DNA of 64,000 nucleotides from Paenibacillus sp. FSL H8-0548 (GTDB lineage: Bacteria; Bacillota; Bacilli; Paenibacillales; Paenibacillaceae): NCBI RefSeq assembly GCF_038630985.1, contig NZ_CP152049.1, positions 252,001 to 316,000 of the forward strand. Direction: 5' to 3'. The notes below the pieces were generated by a model. It was not told the DNA's origin. It did no database searches and saw only the letters and a list, made by a program, of their open reading frames with translations. The translations under genes and the position numbers were made by a program. Of the stretch, positions 34,484 through 44,437 are shown in pieces (within the stretch, counting starts at the first letter, position 1; the number at the start of each line of letters is the position of its first letter).

Positions 34484-36556
34484 ATGAGTCAATCTACATT
34501 ATTCCAATCTGGCGATGGGAGTCAGGCCTGGCTAGGCTATCAACCAATGGCTAAAGGTGAGCGTTGTGATCAGTATGCGTTATATAGCAACATTGCAGTG
34601 ACGAAGTCAGATGACATTATTCAGACAGCTATAAATGAGCTGTCTCAAGGGATTGAGGGTTTACTTGGTCAGCCGGCTATCGTATCGGAATACGCTGAGG
34701 GCACTTCTGGCATTTTACTTGGCATTTTTGATCAAAACGGCATCATTGATGAATGCTTCGCTCCAGAAGTCCGTTCAGCCGTAGGTGGAGAAGGCTATGC
34801 CATTAAAACGGACAGCTCAAATGGCCGAATAACGATCGGCGCGTCTTCCTCCGTCGGTATTTTATATGGAGCATTCCATCTGCTGCGCCTTTTCAGCACA
34901 GGCTGTGCCGTAGATGCTTTAAATATTGTAGAGAATCCGATTAATCAGCTTCGCATGATTAATCAATGGGATAATATAGACGGCAGCGTAGAGCGGGGCT
35001 ATGCTGGGAAATCTATTTTTTATTCAGACAACAAAGTGACCGACAATGTAGAGCGTATTCGTCATTATGCGAGACTGCTCGCTTCAGCGGGTATAAATGC
35101 CATTTCCATCAATAATGTTAATGTCCATCGAGTCGAGAGCATGCTGGTTACACAGCCGTATCTATCTGACGTAGCGAGGCTCGCTGCCATTTTTCGAGTG
35201 TACGGCATCAAGCTGTTTCTGAGCGCCAATTACGCCAGCCCGCTTGAAATAGGCGGACTCTCTACAGCAGATCCGCTTGATCCGGGCGTCCGGCAATGGT
35301 GGCATGACAAGGCAGCCGAGGTGTTCACCGCCATTCCTGATTTTGGCGGCTTCCTCGTTAAGGCCGATTCGGAGAACCGGCCAGGGCCGTTTACCTATGG
35401 AAGGGACCACGCAGAAGGAGCCAATATGCTGGCAGAGGCGCTAGAGCCTTTTGGAGGGATCGTGATTTGGCGCTGCTTTGTGTATAACTGCAAGCAGGAT
35501 TGGCGGGATCGATCGACGGACCGGGCACGGGCGGCCTTCGATCATTTTAAGCCGCTGGATGGAAAGTTTATGGATAATGTAATTTTGCAGGTGAAAAATG
35601 GGCCGATCGACTTTCAAGTGAGGGAGCCGGTATCACCGCTTCTAGGAGCAATGCCTTCAACGAACCAAGTGCTTGAGCTTCAGATTACGCAGGAGTATAC
35701 CGGCCAGCAGCGCCATCTATGCTATTTGGTTCCGCAGTGGAAAGAGATTCTTGAATTCGATACCCTTATTAAGGGGGAAGGCTCTACCGTGAAACGCATT
35801 GCGGATGGCTCGCTTCACGGCAACCGATACAGCGGCTTTGCCGCCGTCTCCAATATCGGCGACGATACGAATTGGACGGGACATTTGCTGGCTCAGGCGA
35901 ATCTCTATGGCTATGGTCGGCTAGCTTGGAACCCAGAGCTTTCCTCTGAACAAATTGCTGAGGAATGGGTAAGGCTGACCTTTGGAGGAGAGGAGCAGCT
36001 GGTGCATACGATTCAAAAGATGCTGATGGATTCTTGGGAGATCTACGAGTCGTATACCGCTCCGCTTGGCGTAGGCTTTATGGTTAATCCTGACCATCAT
36101 TACGGCCCGAACGTTGAGGGCTATGAATATTCGATGTGGGGGACTTATCATTTTGCGGATTGTTATGGCATAGGCGTGGATCGAACAATAGCATCAGGCA
36201 CCGGCTATGTTAATCAATATGTTGGCGCTAACGTCAATAAGTATGAGTCGCTTGAAAGCTGTCCGGACGAGCTGCTGCTGTTCTTCCATCATGTGCCGTA
36301 TAAGCATGTGCTGCATTCTGGAAAAACGGTTATACAGCACATCTACGATACTCACTTCGAAGGAGTGGAGCGGGCGATTGCATTGTCAGACAAGTGGCAG
36401 CTTCTTAGCGGGAGTATGGATGAGCGGATGCATAAGCAAGCAGCGGAGCGTCTGGCGGAGCAGGCGGAGCATGCCAAGGAATGGCGCGACAGAATAAACA
36501 CCTATTTTTATCGTAAGAGCGGCATTGCTGATGAGCAGGGAAGAGAAATTTATTAA
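34484..36556 (+). CDS. aguA: GH67 alpha-glucuronidase
   Basis: 690 residues from the ATG at 34484, with GGGAGG just ahead; an ATG at 34469 sits before that site. The N-terminal domain is followed by the TIM barrel with family stretches [59 protein letters not shown], and [20 protein letters not shown]. Catalytic carboxylates of GH67 lie in the KADSE region and further along the barrel. No signal peptide, so it acts inside the cell, removing 4-O-methyl-glucuronic acid from the non-reducing end of imported xylo-oligosaccharides (aldouronates). A strong terminator follows. Confidence 0.93.
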   Translation: MSQSTLFQSGDGSQAWLGYQPMAKGERCDQYALYSNIAVTKSDDIIQTAINELSQGIEGLLGQPAIVSEYAEGTSGILLGIFDQNGIIDECFAPEVRSAVGGEGYAIKTDSSNGRITIGASSSVGILYGAFHLLRLFSTGCAVDALNIVENPINQLRMINQWDNIDGSVERGYAGKSIFYSDNKVTDNVERIRHYARLLASAGINAISINNVNVHRVESMLVTQPYLSDVARLAAIFRVYGIKLFLSANYASPLEIGGLSTADPLDPGVRQWWHDKAAEVFTAIPDFGGFLVKADSENRPGPFTYGRDHAEGANMLAEALEPFGGIVIWRCFVYNCKQDWRDRSTDRARAAFDHFKPLDGKFMDNVILQVKNGPIDFQVREPVSPLLGAMPSTNQVLELQITQEYTGQQRHLCYLVPQWKEILEFDTLIKGEGSTVKRIADGSLHGNRYSGFAAVSNIGDDTNWTGHLLAQANLYGYGRLAWNPELSSEQIAEEWVRLTFGGEEQLVHTIQKMLMDSWEIYESYTAPLGVGFMVNPDHHYGPNVEGYEYSMWGTYHFADCYGIGVDRTIASGTGYVNQYVGANVNKYESLESCPDELLLFFHHVPYKHVLHSGKTVIQHIYDTHFEGVERAIALSDKWQLLSGSMDERMHKQAAERLAEQAEHAKEWRDRINTYFYRKSGIADEQGREIY

Positions 36557-36572
36557 AGCGTACTTGTTAAGG

Positions 36573-36608
36573 GAAGAGGCGGCGAACGATCCGCCTCTTC
36601 TTTTTTTT
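36573..36608 (+). terminator. Terminator after aguA
   Basis: GAAGAGGCGG and CCGCCTCTTC pair across eight bases and are followed by eight Ts. Confidence 0.92.
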
Positions 36609-36651
36609 CGTTAAATAGTGAAAGAATTCGATGATTCCCCTCCTTTAGCGA

Positions 36652-36666
36652 AGGGAAGCGCTTCAT
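36652..36666 (+). promoter_or_regulatory. cre-like site upstream of the permease genes
   Basis: AGGGAAGCGCTTCAT matches the catabolite-responsive consensus at 13 of 15 positions, with a fully symmetric core GAAGCGCTTC. It lies about 42 bases ahead of the permease ATG, next to a possible -10 box TATAAA near 36677. Confidence 0.4.
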
Positions 36667-36707
36667 TATACTTAAGATATAAAATTGACTACAAGAGGTG
36701 ACTACAC

Positions 36708-37670
36708 ATGAAACGTTCCACAGCCGTTACTGCAAATCCCGCTGTGAAGCTAAAGAAGCCCAATTCCTTTCTAAGCAGATGGAACGCACCTATTGCAGGT
36801 TACCTGTTTATTTCGCCGTGGCTGATTGGCTTCCTTGGCCTTACCGCTTATCCGCTGCTGTTATCGTTATACTATTCTTTTACGGATTATACGTTGATGG
36901 AGCCTATTAGCTGGGTCGGTACACGCAATTATGAGCAGATACTTACAGCAGATCCCAAATTTCTACAATCCGTGAAAGTAACCTTTATGTATGTCATTGC
37001 TTCTGTACCGCTGAAGCTGGCAGCTGCTTTGCTTGTGGCTATATTGCTCAACAAGGCTGTAAAAGGGATTTCTCTTTATCGTACGGCGATTTATTTTCCT
37101 TCATTAATAGGGGGAAGCATTGCGGTGTCATTGCTTTGGAGAAACCTGTTCGGAGTGGATGGCATTTTCAACAAAATTATTGCGGTATTCGGCATTGAAG
37201 GAAAGGGTTGGATCACGAATCCAGATACAGCGCTTGGTACGCTTGTATTGCTGACGGTATGGCAATTCGGATCATCCATGGTTATTTTCCTTGCTGGACT
37301 CAAGCAAATTCCGAGCGATCTGTACGAAGCATCGTCGGTGGATGGAGCCAATCGCTTTATTCAGTTTTTCAAAATTACGCTGCCGATGCTCTCGCCGATA
37401 TTATATTTTAATCTCATCATGGGCGTCATCAATGCCTTTCAAATGTTCACCTCCGCTTTTGTTATTACGAATGGCGGACCGATGAATTCCACTTATGTGT
37501 ATGCTCTTTATTTGTACGAGCGTGCATTCAGCAGATATCAACTAGGTTATTCTTCATCTTTGGCTTGGATTATGCTCATTATGATCGTGCTCGCGACAGT
37601 TATCATTGCTGGTACCTCGAAATATTGGGTATTCTATGAAACAGACACAGGAGGGAAAAAACGCAAATGA
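36708..37670 (+). CDS. Sugar ABC transporter permease (MalF/LacF type)
   Basis: 320 residues, six membrane helices, the first at PIAGYLFISPWLIGFLGLTA. The loop that contacts the ATPase is present as YEASSVDGANRFIQFFKITL (EAA-type motif). The start has AAGAGGTGAC ahead. It overlaps the second permease gene by four bases. Together with the binding protein at 32268 it forms an importer; the ATPase is not encoded here and is probably a shared MsmX-type protein. Confidence 0.9.
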   Translation: MKRSTAVTANPAVKLKKPNSFLSRWNAPIAGYLFISPWLIGFLGLTAYPLLLSLYYSFTDYTLMEPISWVGTRNYEQILTADPKFLQSVKVTFMYVIASVPLKLAAALLVAILLNKAVKGISLYRTAIYFPSLIGGSIAVSLLWRNLFGVDGIFNKIIAVFGIEGKGWITNPDTALGTLVLLTVWQFGSSMVIFLAGLKQIPSDLYEASSVDGANRFIQFFKITLPMLSPILYFNLIMGVINAFQMFTSAFVITNGGPMNSTYVYALYLYERAFSRYQLGYSSSLAWIMLIMIVLATVIIAGTSKYWVFYETDTGGKKRK

Positions 37671-38509
37671 CAAAACAGTGGAAGCTGGCGATAAGGCATA
37701 TTTTCCTCCTCGGCTTTAGTTTTTTAATGGTTTATCCTGTTCTCTGGTGGATTGGCGCATCGTTAAAGCAAAATCATGAATTAAGCTCACCTAATATTTT
37801 TCCAGCTGTACCGCAGTGGAGCAACTTTGTGAAAGGCTGGAATTCGGTTCCGGGCCATTCCTTTACGGACTTTTATCTCAATACCTTTGGGCTCGAGATT
37901 GCCGTTCTGATCGCTACACTTATCTCGAGCACATTAGTCGCATTTGGCTTCGGAAGACTGGACTTTCCGCTTAAAAACTTTTGGTTTGCTCTGCTTATGC
38001 TGACATTGATGATGCCTGGGCAGGTGCTCATCATTCCACAGTATGCCTTGTTTCATCAGCTTGGCTGGGTAAATACGTATCTTCCGTTTATTGTCCCTCA
38101 CCTGCTTGCAAGCGGGGCAGGCGGTACGTTTTTTGTTTTCCTGCTCATTCAGTTTGTAAGGGGGATTCCGAAGGAGCTCGATGAATCTGCAAAAATAGAT
38201 GGCTGCTCCTGGTTCGGTATTTTTTGGAGAGTGGTTATGCCGCTTACGAAGCCAGCTATTGTTACCGTCATGATCTTTTGCTTCTTATGGAACTGGGATG
38301 ATTTTCTAGGCCATCTGCTATATATCAATTCGGTAGACAAGTATACCGTTGGTCTAGGGCTGCGAATGATTAATGATTCACAATCTGCTCAGGAATGGGG
38401 ACAATTGCTCGCGATGTCGCTGTTATCGATCGTTCCGGCCACGCTCGTCTTTATGTTCTTACAGAAGTATTTTGTCGACGGGATTGCAACAACTGGAATA
38501 AAAGGATAA
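37667..38509 (+). CDS. Sugar ABC transporter permease (MalG type)
   Basis: 280 residues, six membrane helices, beginning LAIRHIFLLGFSFLMVYPVL. The EAA-type loop is ELDESAKIDGCSWFGIFWRV. The start overlaps the stop of the first permease by ATGA, so both are made in equal amounts. A hairpin terminator follows before the histidine kinase gene. Confidence 0.9.
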   Translation: MTKQWKLAIRHIFLLGFSFLMVYPVLWWIGASLKQNHELSSPNIFPAVPQWSNFVKGWNSVPGHSFTDFYLNTFGLEIAVLIATLISSTLVAFGFGRLDFPLKNFWFALLMLTLMMPGQVLIIPQYALFHQLGWVNTYLPFIVPHLLASGAGGTFFVFLLIQFVRGIPKELDESAKIDGCSWFGIFWRVVMPLTKPAIVTVMIFCFLWNWDDFLGHLLYINSVDKYTVGLGLRMINDSQSAQEWGQLLAMSLLSIVPATLVFMFLQKYFVDGIATTGIKG

Positions 38510-38533
38510 CATGAAAAAAATGATAGCTCCCGG

Positions 38534-38575
38534 AACGGTAAAGCCACGATTTTCTTTCGCAGCTTTACCGTTTCT
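38534..38575 (+). terminator. Hairpin between permease and kinase genes
   Basis: AACGGTAAAGC and GCTTTACCGTTT pair and are followed by CTTT; a moderate terminator, so the two-component genes may be partly read through. Confidence 0.65.
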
Positions 38576-38609
38576 TTCGCATAAACCGGGATGAAGGAAG
38601 TGCAGCTGC

Positions 38610-40346
38610 ATGATCAACCCTTTTAAAAGGTTTAGAATCGATCGCTTGTTTTTCTTGAGCTTTTCCGTGCTTATTGTCGTTTTGATCTCTTTTATCGCTT
38701 GGATGAGCTACAGCATCTCGTCGAAGGCACTCGTGCAGACGACGTCCCACTATCAGCAGCAGCTGCTGGATGAGCTGAATAATGAAATTACGACAAGGCT
38801 CGTCACGATTGAGCAAATTTCATTATCGACCTCACGGGACAATGAGCTGATTACTTTTTTAATAAACAGACAGGATGCCTTTGATCGTTATCGGAGATAC
38901 GTGGGTGTGGAACGAGCGCTAGCTAATTTAACCTATGCTATTCCGCTTATCCAAGGGATTGATTTGTATATGGAGGCTCCTTTTCAAGGTGATGCCAAAA
39001 GCTATATCCAATTTCGGGATATCAAGGATCTGAACAAGCAGAACTGGTCTCATTATCTCGCTCAGAATGATTTTGCTTGGTCTAGCGAGCATGATATTCC
39101 CAGCTTTCAAGGAGACGTACCCGTACTTAGCTTGGCAAGAAAGATTATGTATGAAGATACGTATTTGGGCGTTCTTGTTGTTCATGTGAAGGCTGAGGAA
39201 ATTCGGAAGCTGCTAAAGGGCAAATCGTCCGAATCAAATCGTATGATGACTAATGCCGAGGGAGAGCAATTTCTAAAGACGGGACAGTCCTTGAGTCAAA
39301 ATGAGCTTTCCTTGTGGGTTGACGTTAAAACCGAGAAGTCGGGGTATGTGCATATACGCGGAGATAAGAAGATAGATGATTCCCTTCTTGTTTATTCGAA
39401 GCTGGATACTTCAAATTGGACACTGGTTGAAATCACCTCATGGAATCAGATTACGATGAGCAGCTTCAAGCTAGCCGAGGTTATTATCATTATTGGAGTT
39501 GCGGTTATGCTGCTCCTGCTGCTTCTCACGCACTTTTTAAGCAAACAATTCACTAAGCCGATTAAGAAGCTGGTAGCTGCGATGGGGATGTATTCAGTGG
39601 GCGGTGACAATGCAGAGCTTCCAGCCGATTATGAAAATGAGTTTGGGTATTTATTTGCCGGCTATCGCAAGCAAAATGAACGCATTGAGGAATTATATTA
39701 TTCGCTTCAACGCCGATATGAACAGCAGCGCAAGGCTGAAATAGAAGCGCTGCAAGCCAATATCAACCCGCATTTTTTATATAATATGCTGGATCAGCTC
39801 AATTGGATGGCTATCGAAGCCGGGCAGGACGAGCTTAGCCGAATTTTGGAGCTAATGGGACGCATGTTCCGTATCGGCTTGTCGAACGGTGACAGCTTCA
39901 TCACCATCAAAGAGGAGCTTGAGCATACTATATGTTATCTTGAAATTCAGCAGCTGCGCTGGGGAAGCGGGCTGGACTATACGATTGAGGTATCGCCGGA
40001 AATCGAGCAACGATACATTCCGAAGCTTACGCTTCAGCCATTTGTAGAAAATTCAATCGTTCATGGCTTTAATACTAGGACAGCAGGCCATATTAGCATT
40101 CAGTTAGTTAATAAATGCAATGCTTTGCAAATTATTATTGATGATGATGGCAGTGGTCTTAGGAAAGGGAAGGACGTTAGGCAAAAACGTCATACGGGAG
40201 GATATGGAATCCGGAACGTGAGAGAGCGAATCTCGGGTTATTTTGGGGAGCTCTATGGCGTGACCCTCTCTGAACGGGAAGAGGGTGGAACTAGAATCGA
40301 TATTCGGTTGCCGCTGCTTGCGGAGCCGCCTGTAAAGGAATTATAG
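38610..40346 (+). CDS. YesM-type sensor histidine kinase
   Basis: 578 residues. One membrane helix near residues 12 to 34 (FFLSFSVLIVVLISFIAWMS), an extracellular sensor domain, a second helix near 290 (VIIIIGVAVMLLLLLLTHFL), HAMP, then the phospho-accepting box NINPHFLYNMLDQLNWMAIE and an ATPase part with IIDDDGSGLRKGKD and GGYGIRNVRERISGYFG. This is the LytS/YesM family, which pairs with AraC-type response regulators; the partner is the next gene. The sensed signal is probably an extracellular sugar. Confidence 0.9.
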   Translation: MINPFKRFRIDRLFFLSFSVLIVVLISFIAWMSYSISSKALVQTTSHYQQQLLDELNNEITTRLVTIEQISLSTSRDNELITFLINRQDAFDRYRRYVGVERALANLTYAIPLIQGIDLYMEAPFQGDAKSYIQFRDIKDLNKQNWSHYLAQNDFAWSSEHDIPSFQGDVPVLSLARKIMYEDTYLGVLVVHVKAEEIRKLLKGKSSESNRMMTNAEGEQFLKTGQSLSQNELSLWVDVKTEKSGYVHIRGDKKIDDSLLVYSKLDTSNWTLVEITSWNQITMSSFKLAEVIIIIGVAVMLLLLLLTHFLSKQFTKPIKKLVAAMGMYSVGGDNAELPADYENEFGYLFAGYRKQNERIEELYYSLQRRYEQQRKAEIEALQANINPHFLYNMLDQLNWMAIEAGQDELSRILELMGRMFRIGLSNGDSFITIKEELEHTICYLEIQQLRWGSGLDYTIEVSPEIEQRYIPKLTLQPFVENSIVHGFNTRTAGHISIQLVNKCNALQIIIDDDGSGLRKGKDVRQKRHTGGYGIRNVRERISGYFGELYGVTLSEREEGGTRIDIRLPLLAEPPVKEL

Positions 40347-40418
40347 GGGGGAGCAGACAATAGTCTATTTTAACACTTGTAAGGTTGTCGTTTGTTAAGG
40401 TTTGAGGAGGTAGGTAAG

Positions 40419-42035
40419 GTGCGGAAAATTGCGATTGTTGATGATGAACGCCAGGTGCTTCAAGGCATGAAACGCGTCATTCCATGGGATGAATTGGATG
40501 CAGTATGGATTGGTGAAGCGATGAATGGCGCCGATGGACTGGACATGATTCGTGCCACCAAACCAGATATCGTCATTACGGATATTTATATGCCAGCAAT
40601 GAACGGCTTGGATATGATTGAGCAATTAAGAAAAGAAGGATTTAACGGTAAAATTATTATTTTGAGCGGGTATTCTGATTTTGAACATGCTAGACAGGCG
40701 TTAAGGTACAATGTAAGTGATTATGTTTCCAAGCCCATATCTGTGCCCACGTTAAAGTCTATTTTATGTAAGGTTATTCGGGAAATAGATGAGGATGAAG
40801 AGAAGAAAATAAAGCAGGATGAAATTGAGCAAAAGCTGATGATATACGAGCCCTTCATTGAGAAGGAATGGGTAAGATCAGCTGCTGTTGGTACATTGGA
40901 TAGCTCTTATCAGGATGGCGAGCATTTGCCGTATCCGTATCGTTACTGGTCGGAGAGCAGCCATGTCGTTATCGGTCTTGATCTTGTTCATGATGCAAGG
41001 GCAAGCGGGCTTTCCTTGTCGGATTGGAACTTGTACCGTTTTGCGATTAGTAATATTGTATGTGAAATTGCCCGCAAAATTTTCCCGGAAATAGAATATG
41101 CAGAGCTTCACAGTACAAGAGCGGTGTTGATTGTTCATCCGGAATCGAATGATCATGAGCAGGTGGAGCAAAAGCTGCAGGATTTGGGCATAAAAATGAT
41201 TGATAGCATCAAGAGCTATCTCAAGCTGGGGATGCGTGTTGGAATCGGCAGTCTGAAAGAAAGCTGGACGAAAATTCCGGAATCAACCGAGGAAGGGTTT
41301 CGAGCGATTGATTTGAGGGAGCATCGGCTGATTTCGACCTATGATTTGTATGCGTACAGCAAGAATATGAGCAATGAGCAAAAATCGGTTGTTTTATTTC
41401 CTGTTAAATTTTCATTTAAACTAGCTAGCGCCATCAAATCTGCACAGGAAGCTGAGGCGCAGCAGCTCGTTGCTGAGTATATCGGAGAACTAGAAACACA
41501 AAAGGGAATTACGAAGAATTATGTCCAGATGCTGGGGAGCGAGCTATGGGGAATTATCACGTATTGTCTTTATGAAGCGGGCTTGGTGCTTGACGATCTG
41601 TTTACGAATGATCAAATAGCCAAGGAGCTGGTTGAGCTTACGGAGCCGGAGCAATTAGCGAAGTGGCTGTCTGCGAAGATCTCGATTATTTGCTGCAGTC
41701 GTCAGTGTAAGGGAAGCAGCAAGCACAGGCAGGTGGTCGATTTTATAACTCAATACATTCATGAGCATTATGCAGATGAGGTGACGCTGGCGGATTTGTC
41801 CGATAAGGTGTTTATTTCTCGCAATCATTTGTCCATTATTTTCAAAAACATGACGGGTGAAACGTTCAATACGTATTTAACCCGGGTACGGATTGAGAAG
41901 GCGAGAGAATTGCTGCTTGAGCGGAATATGCTCGTTTATGAAGTAGCGGAGCAGGTAGGCTACAAAAATGTCCCTTATTTCAGCACTTTGTTTAAAAAAA
42001 TGACTGGCATGAATCCAACAGAGCTAATTAAATAA
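40419..42035 (+). CDS. YesN-type AraC-family response regulator
   Basis: 538 residues from a GTG at 40419, preceded by GAGGAGG; a TTG at 40392 lies before that site. The receiver domain (VRKIAIVDDERQVLQGMKRV) has the phospho-accepting Asp at residue 55 in VITDIYMPAMNG and Lys in YVSKPIS. A long middle part follows, and the last 100 residues are an AraC DNA-binding domain (ADLSDKVFISRNHLSIIFKN, MTGETFNTYL, EQVGYKNVPYFSTLFKKMTG). With the kinase just upstream it should switch on the transporter and aguA genes. Confidence 0.92.
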   Translation: MRKIAIVDDERQVLQGMKRVIPWDELDAVWIGEAMNGADGLDMIRATKPDIVITDIYMPAMNGLDMIEQLRKEGFNGKIIILSGYSDFEHARQALRYNVSDYVSKPISVPTLKSILCKVIREIDEDEEKKIKQDEIEQKLMIYEPFIEKEWVRSAAVGTLDSSYQDGEHLPYPYRYWSESSHVVIGLDLVHDARASGLSLSDWNLYRFAISNIVCEIARKIFPEIEYAELHSTRAVLIVHPESNDHEQVEQKLQDLGIKMIDSIKSYLKLGMRVGIGSLKESWTKIPESTEEGFRAIDLREHRLISTYDLYAYSKNMSNEQKSVVLFPVKFSFKLASAIKSAQEAEAQQLVAEYIGELETQKGITKNYVQMLGSELWGIITYCLYEAGLVLDDLFTNDQIAKELVELTEPEQLAKWLSAKISIICCSRQCKGSSKHRQVVDFITQYIHEHYADEVTLADLSDKVFISRNHLSIIFKNMTGETFNTYLTRVRIEKARELLLERNMLVYEVAEQVGYKNVPYFSTLFKKMTGMNPTELIK

Positions 42036-42083
42036 TGATGACCATAAGGGAGTAAGAAAAATCGCAAATGGGGGGATTTCAAG

Positions 42084-43166
42084 ATGAAAGTGAAATTCAG
42101 CATAATTGGTGGATCCGGCTTTCGTGCGCAATATTATTTAAGAATAGCTCAGGCGATGCCCGATCGTTTTCATATAAGCGGTATGGTTGTAAGGGATATA
42201 GAAAAGGGCAAAGCGATGGAGGAGCAGTGGGGTGTTACAACTTATCGGACCCTGGAACAACTGCTTAAGAGCGAAGCTCCTGATTTCATTGTTGTTTCTG
42301 TCAGTGGAGCAGCCGGAATGAATTATTTACTTCAGCTGGCGGAGATCGGCATCCCTGCACTCGCCGAGACACCGCCAGCACCTAATATGGAGGGGCTTGA
42401 GCTTCTATATGACAAATTAATCGTTCCAGGCGCACGGATACAGGTGGCGGAGCAATATCAATATCATCCGATTCAGGAGGCACGCTTGGCAGCTATTGCA
42501 TCAGGGATGCTCGGAAAAGTTACCGAAACTACTGTTTCCATCTCTCATTTGTATCATGGAGTCAGCTTAATTCGCAAAATGCTGGGCGTTGCCTTTGAAG
42601 AGGTCAAAATAAGGGCTATGCGCTTCGAATCCAATTGGGTTAGCGGGCCTACACGCAGCGGTCCCCCGACAGAAGACAAATTAATTGCCTCTCAAAGGGA
42701 TTTAGCATGGCTTGATTTCGGCGACCGTTTAGGAATTTATGATTTTACGAAGGATCAGCATCGCTCATGGATTCGTTCGAACCACCTGTCAGTACGGGGG
42801 GAGCGGGGAGAAATATTTGATAGTCGCGTCATTATTCAGCAGGAAACGACGATTCCCCTTCAGCTAGAGCTAAAGAGAATAAATAAAGGCGAATTGGAAA
42901 ATCAGGAAGGATATTTTCTTCAAGGTATTCTTTGCGGTGAACGTTGGCTTTATGAGAATCCATTCGCTCCGGCGCGGCTGTACGATGATGAAATTGCCAT
43001 TGCGAGCTGCTTGCAGAAGATGGCCGATTATGTGAATGGCGGTCCTGAGCTGTATAGCCTTGCGGATGCCTCGCAGGATCATTATCTCGGGATGATGATT
43101 GAAAAAGCGATTCAGACGGGAGAAACGATTACAGCTCCGCGGCAGCGCTGGGCACGGGATAAGTAA
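42084..43166 (+). CDS. Gfo/Idh/MocA-type oxidoreductase
   Basis: 360 residues; GGGGGGATTT precedes the ATG. The N-terminal Rossmann fold starts VKFSIIGGSGFRAQYYLRIA and leads to the AETPPAPN step, where most relatives have a catalytic EKP; here the Lys is replaced, so the usual hydride-transfer set may be altered. The C-terminal domain supplies the mixed sheet. Enzymes of this family oxidise or reduce sugars and cyclitols with NAD(P). As the last gene of the alpha-glucuronidase locus it could act on a glucuronic acid derivative. Confidence 0.82.
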   Translation: MKVKFSIIGGSGFRAQYYLRIAQAMPDRFHISGMVVRDIEKGKAMEEQWGVTTYRTLEQLLKSEAPDFIVVSVSGAAGMNYLLQLAEIGIPALAETPPAPNMEGLELLYDKLIVPGARIQVAEQYQYHPIQEARLAAIASGMLGKVTETTVSISHLYHGVSLIRKMLGVAFEEVKIRAMRFESNWVSGPTRSGPPTEDKLIASQRDLAWLDFGDRLGIYDFTKDQHRSWIRSNHLSVRGERGEIFDSRVIIQQETTIPLQLELKRINKGELENQEGYFLQGILCGERWLYENPFAPARLYDDEIAIASCLQKMADYVNGGPELYSLADASQDHYLGMMIEKAIQTGETITAPRQRWARDK

Positions 43167-43172
43167 ATCGTA

Positions 43173-43220
43173 TAAACAGGATACCTTACCTCCATTTCGA
43201 GGCAGGGGATCCTGTTTTTC
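43173..43220 (+). terminator. Terminator after the oxidoreductase gene
   Basis: AAACAGGAT faces ATCCTGTTT over a long loop that has inner pairing (CCT..AGG), ending in TTTT. Confidence 0.75.
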
Positions 43221-43270
43221 TGTGTCCCAGTATGTATTTGATCAACATAAACTCCCCCCATTCAAAGTCC

Positions 43271-43300
43271 GTGTTATATTCCCCTAAATCGTGTTATTTT
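43271..43300 (+). promoter_or_regulatory. Direct repeats upstream of the Lpl-type operon
   Basis: GTGTTATATT and GTGTTATTTT lie exactly 20 bases apart, about two helical turns. AraC-type response regulators bind such tandem half-sites, and the regulator encoded at 47072 is a candidate. A TATAAT follows at about 43328. Confidence 0.4.
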
Positions 43301-43440
43301 CAGGTACAAATGTTGAACCTCAAATTATATAATGTGAACACTAGGAAATGAAAAGGCTTACAGAACAGGTCGAATAATTACTTATCCTAAGCATGTAGTT
43401 CAGCTGATATGACTTAGTATGAAAGGGAGGCACTGGATTA

Positions 43441-44391
43441 ATGAAAGCAAACGCATCCATAGCAGAACCAATAAAAACTAAAAAAACGAGCAAGGCATGG
43501 AAAGAACTTTTAATGGATTATCAATTGTATCTGATGCTCCTGCCTGGCTTGGCGGTATTAATTATTTTTAAGTATTTCCCCATTTACGGGGCGCTCATTG
43601 CGTTTAAGGATTATAACTTGCTTGATGGAGTTATGGGGAGCAAGTGGGTAGGATTAAAGCATTTTCAGAGTTTATTTAGTTCAGATAAATTTTATAGCGT
43701 GTTTATAAATACACTGCTCATTAACCTATATAAGCTTGTATTTCAATTACCCATACCCATTATTTTAGCGTTAATGATCAATGAGGTTAGAAACACGGTA
43801 TTTAAGCGTTTTAGCCAAAGTATTACGTACATGCCGCATTTTCTATCATGGGTTGTTGTAAGCGCTATCTTCGCTAATTTATTGTCACCGACAAACGGGA
43901 TTGTGAACGTTTTTATTGGTTATTTGGGGATAGACTCTATTATGTTTATGACGGATGAGCGCTTTTTTCGAGCGGTGCTTGTCGCATCGTCTGCCTTCAG
44001 AGAAAGCGGATGGAGCTCCATTATTTATCTAGCGGCTATTATGGCTGTCGATTCGCAGTTATATGAAGCAGCACGGATGGATGGAGCGAGTAAGCTTAGG
44101 CAGATCTGGCATATTACTTTGCCGGGAATTCGAAGTGTTATCGTCTTCATCATCATGCTTCGACTTGGCGCTGCCTTAGCGAATGATCTGGAGCAGGTAT
44201 TAATGTTTTATAGCCCTATGGTATACAACGTGGGTGACGTGCTTGGAACGTATGTGTACCGAATCGGCTTGGGACAAATGAAATATAGCTTCAGTACAGC
44301 GGTGAATTTATTCCAGTCACTCATCGGCTTGGCGTTAGTCGTTATAGCCAACACGGTAAGCAAAAAGTTCGGAGAGCGTGGGCTATGGTAA
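43441..44391 (+). CDS. lplB: LplB-type ABC transporter permease
   Basis: 316 residues; AAAGGGAGG precedes the ATG. Six membrane helices, with the LplB hallmarks DYQLYLMLLPGLAVLIIFKY, FPIYGALIAFKDYN and the EAA-type loop YEAARMDGASKLRQIWHITL. Lpl/YtcB-type permeases in this genus import oligosaccharides, often uronic-acid-containing ones. It is the first gene of a second uptake locus with its own binding protein and two-component pair. Confidence 0.9.
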   Translation: MKANASIAEPIKTKKTSKAWKELLMDYQLYLMLLPGLAVLIIFKYFPIYGALIAFKDYNLLDGVMGSKWVGLKHFQSLFSSDKFYSVFINTLLINLYKLVFQLPIPIILALMINEVRNTVFKRFSQSITYMPHFLSWVVVSAIFANLLSPTNGIVNVFIGYLGIDSIMFMTDERFFRAVLVASSAFRESGWSSIIYLAAIMAVDSQLYEAARMDGASKLRQIWHITLPGIRSVIVFIIMLRLGAALANDLEQVLMFYSPMVYNVGDVLGTYVYRIGLGQMKYSFSTAVNLFQSLIGLALVVIANTVSKKFGERGLW

Positions 44392-44437
44392 TGCTCGCGG
44401 GTGCAACCAGACAATAGGACAAAGGAGCAAGAGCATA

